Shown here: positions 1-6,340 of the stretch, one piece after another
Layout of the letters: every line of letters begins with the position of its first letter
Numbering within the stretch: position 1 is the stretch's first letter
NCBI GenBank assembly: GCA_025358155.1
Contig: JANYKR010000055.1
Span: forward strand, 1 to 32,902
Direction: 5' to 3'
Origin: Betaproteobacteria bacterium
Lineage (GTDB): Bacteria; Pseudomonadota; Gammaproteobacteria; Burkholderiales; Burkholderiaceae_C
DNA: 32,902 bases
The notes under the pieces: model-generated
What the model saw: the letters and a program-made list of their open reading frames with translations, nothing else
What the model was told of the DNA's origin: nothing
Database searches by the model: none
Program-made: the position numbers and the translations under genes

Positions 1-2
1 CT

Positions 3-1034
3 GCGGATGGCTACGCCAGTCTGGCGGCATCGGTCGAACAGTCGCTGAAACAGACCCTGGCCGAGAGCGCCCAAGCGGCTGCGGCGGCGATAGCCCCCAC
101 CGTGACCGCAACGCTGGCCGGCATTGCTGAAGAGACGGGCCTGCTGCACCAGCGTGTGGTCGAGGCCCAGCAGGCCCGGCTCGACGGCCTGACCGAGCAC
201 TGGACAGGCACGTTGGCCGGCGCTGCCGCGCAGTGGCGCGAGGCGCTGGCCGTCAGCCAGACCATGCTGGCCGAGCGCGATCAAGCCCGGCTGGCCGCCT
301 GGTCGGGCTCGCTGGCCAGCCTGTCCGGCACGCTGCAGCGCGAATGGCAGCAGGCCGGGGCGGCAACCCTGGCACAGCAGCAAGCCATCTGCCACACGCT
401 CGATGCCACGGCGCAGCAGATCAGCCAGCAGGCCGCCGCCCAAACCCGCCAGACCCTCAGCGAGATCGCCCAGCTGTTGCAGGTCGCCGCCGAGGCGCCG
501 CGTGCGGCTGCCGAGCTGATCGCGCCCTTGCGCCAGCAGCTCTCCGACAGCCTGGCCCGCGACACGGCGATGCTGACCGAGCGCAGCCAGATCATGGCCA
601 GCCTGAGCGGCCTGCTGGCGTCGGTGCAACAGGCCGCCGCCCAGCAGGGCAGCGCGGTAGGCGCGCTGGTGGCCTCATCGTCCGCATTGCTGGGTGGCGT
701 CGAGCAGCGCTTTGCGCAACGTGTCGATGCCGATGCCGACCGGCTCGCCGCCGTTGCCGACCAGGTCAGCGGCAGCGCGGCAGAGGTTGCCAGCCTGGGC
801 GAGGCCTTTGGCCTGGGCGTGCAGCAGTTTGGGGCGGCCAATGACAAGCTGGTCGACCAGTTGCAGCGCGTCGAGAACTCGCTGGTCAAGTCCAGCGCCC
901 GCAGCGACGAGCAGCTCGCCTACTACGTGGCCCAGGCGCGCGAGGTGATCGACCTCAGCATCGCCGCGCAAACCCAGATCGTCGAAGAACTGCAGCACCT
1001 GGCCCGGCGCCAGGCCGTGGTCGAGGCGGTTTGA
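3..1034 (+). CDS. DUF802 domain protein, C-terminal part (5' end outside window)
   Basis: The reading frame is open from the first bases of the window to the TGA at 1032-1034, so this is the last ~343 residues of a longer protein. The visible part is almost entirely Ala/Gln/Leu-rich helix with heptad-like spacing and no cysteine, typical of a long coiled coil. It ends in a short charged segment rich in Ala, Gln, Val and Glu. Family: I recognise it as the DUF802 protein that in Burkholderiales lies between a DUF3348 gene and an OmpA gene. The next gene starts inside the stop codon (TGATG), so the two are probably translationally coupled. Any N-terminal membrane segments would be upstream of the window. 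Inference: a MotA/ZorA-like partner for the downstream MotB-like protein, with this coiled coil as its tail. The biochemical function is unknown. Confidence 0.75.
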   Translation, partial: ADGYASLAASVEQSLKQTLAESAQAAAAAIAPTVTATLAGIAEETGLLHQRVVEAQQARLDGLTEHWTGTLAGAAAQWREALAVSQTMLAERDQARLAAWSGSLASLSGTLQREWQQAGAATLAQQQAICHTLDATAQQISQQAAAQTRQTLSEIAQLLQVAAEAPRAAAELIAPLRQQLSDSLARDTAMLTERSQIMASLSGLLASVQQAAAQQGSAVGALVASSSALLGGVEQRFAQRVDADADRLAAVADQVSGSAAEVASLGEAFGLGVQQFGAANDKLVDQLQRVENSLVKSSARSDEQLAYYVAQAREVIDLSIAAQTQIVEELQHLARRQAVVEAV

Positions 1035-1672
1035 TGGACGAGACCGACAGCGCCCTGGAGCCGACGGTCTGGGCCGTCTTTGGCGACCTGATGGCTGGCC
1101 TGCTGGGCGCTTTTGTGCTGATCCTGGTCTGCGTGCTCGGCATGCAATTGCAGCTGACCGCCCAGCTCGACGCCGAGGTCAAGGCGCGGCAGCAGGAAGC
1201 GCAACGCCGGCTGACCTTGGAGCGCGCGCTGGCCGGCCCGCTGGCCAGCGGCCGGATCACGCTGGACCACGGCCGCATCGGCATCAGCGGCAGCGTGCTG
1301 TTTGCGCTCAACTCCGACCAGTTGCAGGCCGAGGGCCGCAGCCTGCTCCAGACCCTGACGCCGCCGCTCGCCGCCTACCTGCGTGAGCGCGACGAGCTGC
1401 TGATGGTCAGCGGCTTCACCGACGACCGGCCCCTGCGCGAGGGCAACCGCCAGTTTGTCGACAACTGGGAGCTCTCGGCGCAGCGCTCGCTGACGGTGAT
1501 GCGGGTGCTGATCGAAGGCGGCCTGCCCGCGGGCTCGGTCTTTGCAGCGGCCTTTGGCCCGGAGCAGCCGGTGGCCTCCAACCGCGACGAGCCCGGCCGG
1601 TCGCGCAACCGCCGGGTTGAAATGGCGCCGGTGCCCCGGCTGGCGACGGCCGCGCCCAAGCCCCATGGTTGA
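1034..1672 (+). CDS. MotB/ZorB-like OmpA-family protein
   Basis: 212 residues from the ATG at 1034, which overlaps the preceding TGA by one base. An in-frame TTG at 1031 is a less likely start. Residues ~12-36 form a single membrane segment that begins with Phe-Gly-Asp18-Leu-Met, the position and context of the proton-binding Asp in MotB (Tyr-Ala-Asp-Phe-Met). A short charged linker (~40-70) follows. The C-terminal OmpA/MotB domain (~75-200) has the GFTDDRPL motif, NWELSAQR and the closing RSRNRRVEM, which in this family bind peptidoglycan. Expected location is the inner membrane with the C-terminus in the periplasm. Neighbours suggest a stator-like complex with the DUF802 protein. No flagellar genes are nearby, so flagellar MotB is unlikely. 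ZorB of the Zorya defence system has the same architecture. Confidence 0.85.
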   Translation: MDETDSALEPTVWAVFGDLMAGLLGAFVLILVCVLGMQLQLTAQLDAEVKARQQEAQRRLTLERALAGPLASGRITLDHGRIGISGSVLFALNSDQLQAEGRSLLQTLTPPLAAYLRERDELLMVSGFTDDRPLREGNRQFVDNWELSAQRSLTVMRVLIEGGLPAGSVFAAAFGPEQPVASNRDEPGRSRNRRVEMAPVPRLATAAPKPHG

Positions 1673-2351
1673 GGCCCGGCTGGCGGCCTGGCGCGGGCGC
1701 GGCGCCGCCCGTTTCGACGCGCTGCGCTTCGGCTTTGTCGAGGCCCTGGCCCGGCGCACGGCGGCGCACAGCGGCGCGGCGACGAGGGCTGTGCTCGAGG
1801 CCCGGCTGATGGCGGCGCTGCAGGCCTACGGCGAGCACTTTGACGCTGCCCAGGCCGAGGCCACCCGGTTGCTGACCGAGGCCACGGCGCGCTTTCCGGC
1901 CGCTTGCGAGGCCTTGCGCCAGTGCCATGCGGCCGGTGACTTTGGCGCGCTGCGCCGCCAGGTGGCAGCCCTGCAGCTTGCGGCCGCCCCGAGGCCCTGG
2001 GCCGAACTGGAGCGAGCATTTGGGCCGGACGGCGCGGCAACCGGCCTCGCCAAGGCCTCGGCAAATGGCCTGCCGGAAACCCAGCCGGCCGGCCCGGCAG
2101 GTCCCGAACTCAAAGCCGCCACGCGGTTCAGAAAAACCTGGGCCCGGCTGGGCGCCGAGAAGCGCTTGCGCGAGTCGCTGGCCCAGGCGCCCGGCAACGC
2201 CGGCCCGCTCAATTCTCATGGCCTGGTCTTGCGCTCGCTGCAGCGCATGCACGCCGTCTCACCCGACTACCTCAGCCGCTGGGTCGCCCAGGTCGATGCC
2301 TTGCTCTGGATCGAGCAGGCCGCGCGCGCTGTCGGGCGCGACCGCAGCTAA
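1665..2351 (+). CDS. DUF2894 domain protein
   Basis: 228 residues. The ATG at 1665 lies inside the end of the OmpA gene, an 8-base overlap, so the three genes 3-2351 form one operon. I prefer this start because the frame upstream of it is only the shadow of the OmpA gene. The protein is soluble, Ala/Arg-rich and helical, with no signal peptide or membrane segment. A variable middle (~120-165) separates an N-terminal helical domain from a conserved-looking C-terminus (Pro-Leu-Asn-Ser-His-Gly-Leu, then Tyr-Leu-Ser-Arg-Trp and Asp-Ala-Leu-Leu-Trp-Ile-Glu). Family: DUF2894, a Burkholderiales protein found with DUF802 and OmpA genes. Function unknown. By position, a cytoplasmic accessory of the putative membrane complex. 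Confidence 0.75.
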   Translation: MVEARLAAWRGRGAARFDALRFGFVEALARRTAAHSGAATRAVLEARLMAALQAYGEHFDAAQAEATRLLTEATARFPAACEALRQCHAAGDFGALRRQVAALQLAAAPRPWAELERAFGPDGAATGLAKASANGLPETQPAGPAGPELKAATRFRKTWARLGAEKRLRESLAQAPGNAGPLNSHGLVLRSLQRMHAVSPDYLSRWVAQVDALLWIEQAARAVGRDRS

Positions 2352-2470
2352 CGCGCCACCCTCGCGCCGCGCCAGGTCGGATTCGGCCCTGATCCGCCCG
2401 GTCGCCACGGGTCAACGCGAGCCTTCAATCACCCCCGGCCGCGAGCGGACCTGTGTCCCCCGCTGCGGCC

Positions 2471-2482
2471 TATGATGGCGCA
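2471..2482 (+). promoter_or_regulatory. -10 element directly before kynB, possible leaderless start
   Basis: TATGAT at 2471-2476 matches a sigma-70 -10 hexamer. Only six bases separate it from the kynB ATG at 2483, and there is no purine-rich ribosome site. Transcription would start at or next to the A of the ATG. The -35 region at the right distance (GACCTG, 2448-2453) is a weak match. Confidence 0.4.
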
Positions 2483-3106
2483 ATGAAGCGGCTCTGGGAC
2501 ATTTCACCGCCGGTGCATGCCGGCTCCCCCGTCTTTCCGGGTGACACGCCCTACAGCCAGCAATGGGCCACGACGCTCTCGCCGGGCTGCCCGGTCAATG
2601 TCGCCACGCTCACCCTCAGCCCGCACACCGGCGCCCATGCCGACGCGCCGCTGCACTACAGCCCCGACGGTGCCGCCGTGGGTGCGCTCGATCTGGCGCC
2701 CTACCTCGGGCCGTGCCGGGTGATCCACGCGCTGGCCTGTGGCCCGCTGGTCGAGTGGCGGCACCTGGCCCATGCATTGGCCGGTCTGCCGCCTCGGGTG
2801 TTGGTGCGCACCTACGCCCAGGCGCCGAGCGGCTGGGACCCTGCGCTCAGCGCGTTTGCGCCCGACACCGTCAGCCGCCTGGCCGACGCCGGCGTGTGCC
2901 TGATCGGCATCGACACCGCCAGCATCGATCCGGCCGACAACAAGACCCTGCCCAGCCACCAGGTGATCCGCCAGCGCGGCCTGCGGGTGCTGGAGAACCT
3001 GGTGCTCGACGCCGTGCCCGAGGGCGACTACGAGCTGATCGCCCTGCCGCTCAAGCTGATGAGCGCCGATGCCTCGCCGGTGCGCGCCGTGTTGCGTGCG
3101 CTTTGA
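2483..3106 (+). CDS. kynB: Kynurenine formamidase (arylformamidase)
   Basis: 207 residues. Hydrolyses N-formyl-L-kynurenine to kynurenine and formate, the second step of tryptophan breakdown to anthranilate; soluble cytoplasmic metalloenzyme. It belongs to the cyclase-like KynB family. The metal-binding motif H48-x3-H52-x-D54-x3-H58 is intact (His-Thr-Gly-Ala-His-Ala-Asp-Ala-Pro-Leu-His), and the N-terminus Trp-Asp-Ile-Ser-Pro-Pro-Val is typical. Further family marks are Gly-Ile-Asp-Thr-Ala-Ser-Ile-Asp-Pro and the C-terminal Leu-Pro-Leu-Lys-Leu. Length is normal. I chose ATG 2483 over a GTG at 2453 because homologues start at this Trp-Asp-Ile-Ser region. It is first in the order B-U-A, 36 bases before kynU, and the genes are almost surely co-transcribed. 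Confidence 0.95.
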   Translation: MKRLWDISPPVHAGSPVFPGDTPYSQQWATTLSPGCPVNVATLTLSPHTGAHADAPLHYSPDGAAVGALDLAPYLGPCRVIHALACGPLVEWRHLAHALAGLPPRVLVRTYAQAPSGWDPALSAFAPDTVSRLADAGVCLIGIDTASIDPADNKTLPSHQVIRQRGLRVLENLVLDAVPEGDYELIALPLKLMSADASPVRAVLRAL

Positions 3107-3142
3107 GGCGCAGGCTCAGCCTCAACCTGTGACCGACCGATC

Positions 3143-4486
3143 ATGACCGCCCTGACCGCCCTGTTTCGAGACCAAGCCCTGGCTGACGATGCCGCCGATG
3201 TCCTGGCGCCGCTGCGCCAGCAGTTTGTCCTGCCCGAGGGCTTGATCTACCTCGACGGCAACTCGCTGGGCGTGCTGCCGCGCAGCGTCGCCGCCAGGCT
3301 CTTGCAAGTCGTCACCGAAGAGTGGGGCCAGGGCCTGATTGGCAGCTGGAACAGCGCCGGCTGGATGGCCCAGCCGCAGCGCATTGGCGACAAGATCGCC
3401 CGCCTGGTGGGTGCGGGCCCGGGCGAGCTGGTGGTGGCCGATTCGACTTCGGTCAACCTGTTCAAAGTGCTTTCTGCCGCGCTGGCGATGCAGCGCGAGG
3501 ACGCACCCGGGCGGCGGGTGGTGGTCAGCGAGCGCAGCAATTTCCCGACCGACCTCTACATTGCCGACTCGCTCTGCCAGCAGTACGGCTGCCGCCTGCG
3601 GCTGGTGGACAACGCCAGCGAGCTGCCGGCCGCGCTCGACGCCGACTGTGCGGTGCTGATGCTCACCCAGGTCAACTACCGCACCGGCGCGCTGCACCCG
3701 ATGGCCGCGCTCAGCGCCACCGCCCATGCCGCTGGCGCGCTGACGGTCTGGGATCTGGCGCATTCAGCCGGCGCGGTGCCGGTGGCCCTGGCTGCCGACG
3801 GTGCCGACTTTGCGGTGGGTTGCGGCTACAAATACCTCAACGGTGGCCCCGGTGCACCGGCTTTTGCCTGGGTCCGGCCCGGCCTGGTCGGGCGCAGCCG
3901 GCAGCCGCTGTCGGGCTGGCTGGGCCATGCCGCGCCGTTTGCTTTCGAGACCGGCTACACCCCGGCGCCGGGCATCCAGCGCTTTGTCTGCGGCACACCG
4001 CCGGTGCTGGCGCTGGCCGCGCTCGACTGCGGCGTCGATACCCTGCTGTCGGCAGAGCCGCTGGGCGGCATGGCGGCGCTGCGCCGCAAATCCTTGGCGC
4101 TGACCCGCAGTTTCATCGAGCTGGTGGCCGGGCGTTGTGCCGGCCACGGCCTGCTGCTGGTCTCGCCCGATGCGGACGCCGGGCGCGGCAGCCAGGTCTG
4201 CCTGGCCTTTGAGGCGTCCAGCCCGGCCGGCCAGGCTGGGGCCGCGTATGCCGTGGTGCAGGCCTTGATAGGCCGTGGCGTGGTGGGCGACTTCCGCGCC
4301 GGGGTGCAAGCCAGCGGGAGCGCCAACGCCAGCGCGGTCGCACTGCCCGACATCCTGCGGTTTGGCGTCACGCCGCTCTACACCCGCTTTGTCGACGTCT
4401 GGGACGCGGTGGAGCATCTGCGCCTCGTGTTGACCAGCGGTGAATGGCAGCAGGCCCGCTTTGCCCAGCGCGGAGCGGTGACATGA
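3143..4486 (+). CDS. kynU: Kynureninase
   Basis: 447 residues. PLP enzyme that cleaves L-kynurenine to anthranilate and L-alanine. The aspartate-aminotransferase fold is recognisable: Tyr-Leu-Asp-Gly-Asn-Ser-Leu-Gly near residue 36, the Gly-Ser-Trp-Asn segment near 67, and the Asp-Leu-Ala-His-Ser-Ala-Gly stretch (~204-210). The Schiff-base lysine is K230 in Gly-Cys-Gly-Tyr-Lys-Tyr-Leu-Asn. The length is somewhat above the usual ~415-420 residues, mostly from the N-terminus and a few loop residues. Its stop overlaps the kynA start (ATGA at 4483-4486), indicating translational coupling. No regulator such as KynR (Lrp type) is adjacent. Confidence 0.96.
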   Translation: MTALTALFRDQALADDAADVLAPLRQQFVLPEGLIYLDGNSLGVLPRSVAARLLQVVTEEWGQGLIGSWNSAGWMAQPQRIGDKIARLVGAGPGELVVADSTSVNLFKVLSAALAMQREDAPGRRVVVSERSNFPTDLYIADSLCQQYGCRLRLVDNASELPAALDADCAVLMLTQVNYRTGALHPMAALSATAHAAGALTVWDLAHSAGAVPVALAADGADFAVGCGYKYLNGGPGAPAFAWVRPGLVGRSRQPLSGWLGHAAPFAFETGYTPAPGIQRFVCGTPPVLALAALDCGVDTLLSAEPLGGMAALRRKSLALTRSFIELVAGRCAGHGLLLVSPDADAGRGSQVCLAFEASSPAGQAGAAYAVVQALIGRGVVGDFRAGVQASGSANASAVALPDILRFGVTPLYTRFVDVWDAVEHLRLVLTSGEWQQARFAQRGAVT

Positions 4487-5319
4487 CGGACCCCAGCGTG
4501 CCGCGCCACGAAGGCGCCCAGCTCGACTTTTCGAAGTCCATGAGCTACGGCGACTACCTGCAGCTCGACGCGCTGCTCGGCGCCCAGCATCCGCTGTCGC
4601 CGGCGCATGACGAGATGCTGTTCATCGTGCAGCACCAGACCAGCGAGCTGTGGATGAAGCTGATGTTGCACGAGCTGCGAGCCGCCGTCGCCGCGCTCGC
4701 CGCCGACCGGCTGCCACCGGCCTTCAAGATGCTGGCCCGCATCTCGCGCATCCTGGAGCAACTGGTGCATGCCTGGGACGTGCTGGCCACCATGACGCCG
4801 CCCGAGTACAGCGCGATCCGGCCCTACCTGGCCCAATCGTCGGGCTTTCAGAGCTGGCAGTACCGCTGCATCGAGTTCATGCTCGGCAACAAGAGCGCGG
4901 CCCTGCTCAAGCCGCATGCCCACAACCCCAACCGGCTGGCCGAGGTCGAGGCCGCCTGGCGTGCGCCCTCGCTGTACGACGAGGCCTTGCGCCTGCTGGC
5001 TCGGCGCGGCCTGGCGCTGCCCGCCAGCCGCACCCAGCGCGACTGGACCGGGCCGTACGCGGCCGATGAGGCGGTCAAGCAGGCCTGGCTGGTGGTCTAC
5101 CGGGCGCCCGAGACGCATTGGGACCTGTACCAACTCGGTGAGGAGCTGACCGACCTGGAGGACGCGTTCCGGCTCTGGCGTTTTCGCCACCTCACCACCG
5201 TCTCCAGGATCATCGGCCTAAAGGGCGGCACCGGCGGCACCAGCGGCGTGGCCTACCTGCGGCGCATGCTGGATGTGGAGTTGTTCCCGGAGCTTTGGCA
5301 GTTGCGCACCGATTTGTGA
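4483..5319 (+). CDS. kynA: Tryptophan 2,3-dioxygenase
   Basis: 278 residues, the usual size. Haem enzyme that opens the indole ring of L-tryptophan with O2 to give N-formylkynurenine, the first step of the pathway, although its gene is last in the operon. The active-site helix Phe-Ile-Val-Gln-His51-Gln-Thr-Ser-Glu-Leu-Trp is intact. The proximal haem ligand is H236 in Arg-Phe-Arg-His-Leu-Thr-Thr, and the substrate-binding loop Gly-Gly-Thr-Gly-Gly-Thr-Ser-Gly (~248-255) follows. Start at ATG 4483 inside the kynU stop; an in-frame upstream extension from 4444 overlaps kynU and is not family sequence. With kynB and kynU it converts tryptophan to anthranilate and alanine. No anthranilate-degrading genes appear in the window. 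Confidence 0.96.
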   Translation: MTDPSVPRHEGAQLDFSKSMSYGDYLQLDALLGAQHPLSPAHDEMLFIVQHQTSELWMKLMLHELRAAVAALAADRLPPAFKMLARISRILEQLVHAWDVLATMTPPEYSAIRPYLAQSSGFQSWQYRCIEFMLGNKSAALLKPHAHNPNRLAEVEAAWRAPSLYDEALRLLARRGLALPASRTQRDWTGPYAADEAVKQAWLVVYRAPETHWDLYQLGEELTDLEDAFRLWRFRHLTTVSRIIGLKGGTGGTSGVAYLRRMLDVELFPELWQLRTDL

Positions 5320-5323
5320 CGCC

Positions 5324-5346
5324 TTGGCCGGACCAGCCGGCGCCAA
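5324..5346 (+). terminator. Possible hairpin after kynA
   Basis: Five bases after the kynA stop, TTGGCCGG (5324-5331) can pair with CCGG-CG-CCAA (5337-5346), giving an 8-bp stem with a two-base bulge and a five-base loop. No T-run follows, so intrinsic termination is doubtful. Confidence 0.25.
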
Positions 5347-5473
5347 AAGCGCCAGCAATCCTCGCTTTGCGCGTTTCAGTCGTCTGGCGCCTCCCCAGGT
5401 GACTGTTGGGCGCTGCGACACTGCCAGCGTGGACAAATCGCCCGGTCCGCAGCCAACTACCGCACCGACCGCC

Positions 5474-6298
5474 ATGCCGACAGCCTCGCGCCTGACTTCA
5501 GCCTTCGCCGCGCTCGGCGCCACGCTTGCGACAAGCCTGGCAGTGCTGGCAGTGCTGGCCGCGCCGGCCACGGCGGGCACCGTGCTCGACCGGGTTCAGT
5601 CCAGCAGCAACCTGCGGGTCTGCATCTGGCCCGATTACTACGGCGTCACCTACCGCAATCCGCGCAACCAGCAGCTGATGGGCATTGACATCGACCTGTC
5701 GGCCGACTTTGCGCGCGACCTGGGGGTCAAGCTGCAGTACGTCGAGTCGTCGTTCCCGAAGCTGATCGAGGACCTCGTCGCCGACCGTTGTGACATCGCG
5801 ATGCATGCGGTGGGGGTGCTGCCGGCCCGCGCCGAGAAGCTCAAGTTCTCTCAGCCCTACCTGCAGAGCGACATCTACGGCGTCACGACCCGCAGCGCCC
5901 GCCTCAAGACCTGGGACGACATCGACAAACCCGGGGTTCAGGTGGCGGTGCAGGCCGGCACCTTCATGGAGCCGGTGATGGCCGCCGCTCTGAAGCAGGC
6001 CAAGATGGTGGTGATCAAACCGCCGGTGACCCGCGAGCAAGAGCTTGAAGCCGGCCGGGTCGATGTCTTCATGACCGACTACCCCTACAGCCGTCGCCTG
6101 CTCGACAACGCCGATTGGGCCCGCTTGATCGCGCCGCCCAAGCCTTTTTTTGTGCTGCCCTACGCCTATGCCGTCAAGCCGGGCGACGAGGCCTGGCTCA
6201 AGCGGGTGGACGATTTTGTCGCGGCCATCAAGCGCGACGGTCGGCTCGAAGCCGCCGCCAAACGCAACGGTCTGGTCGAGATCGTGGTGCGCAAGTAG
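5474..6298 (+). CDS. Periplasmic solute-binding protein, family 3
   Basis: 274 residues from ATG 5474, chosen because it gives a clean Sec signal peptide: Lys/Arg-poor n-region, hydrophobic core ~9-30 and cleavage near Ala-Thr-Ala (~34). The mature part is a two-lobe SBP_bac_3 domain: Leu-Arg-Val-Cys-Ile-Trp-Pro-Asp at the start, Gly-Ile-Asp-Ile-Asp-Leu for strand 2, and a Cys-Asp-Ile-Ala-Met-His segment in the binding cleft. It then has Arg-Ala-Glu-Lys-Leu-Lys-Phe-Ser-Gln-Pro-Tyr and a hinge at Asp-Val-Phe-Met-Thr-Asp-Tyr. The family binds amino acids or small organic acids; the ligand here cannot be read. No permease or ATPase genes lie next to it. Instead, 42 bases downstream a sensor histidine kinase starts, so it may serve sensing rather than uptake. 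In-frame starts upstream (from 5273) would overlap kynA. Confidence 0.85.
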   Translation: MPTASRLTSAFAALGATLATSLAVLAVLAAPATAGTVLDRVQSSSNLRVCIWPDYYGVTYRNPRNQQLMGIDIDLSADFARDLGVKLQYVESSFPKLIEDLVADRCDIAMHAVGVLPARAEKLKFSQPYLQSDIYGVTTRSARLKTWDDIDKPGVQVAVQAGTFMEPVMAAALKQAKMVVIKPPVTREQELEAGRVDVFMTDYPYSRRLLDNADWARLIAPPKPFFVLPYAYAVKPGDEAWLKRVDDFVAAIKRDGRLEAAAKRNGLVEIVVRK

Positions 6299-6340
6299 GG
6301 CCGGTCCGGCAACTGCCGGGGCGTCTCCAGCCACAGGTCC

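Noticed and set aside
1-2351. Flagellar stator genes motA-motB
   Set aside because: The MotB-like domain is real, but the partner is a DUF802 coiled-coil protein, a DUF2894 gene follows and no flagellar genes are present.
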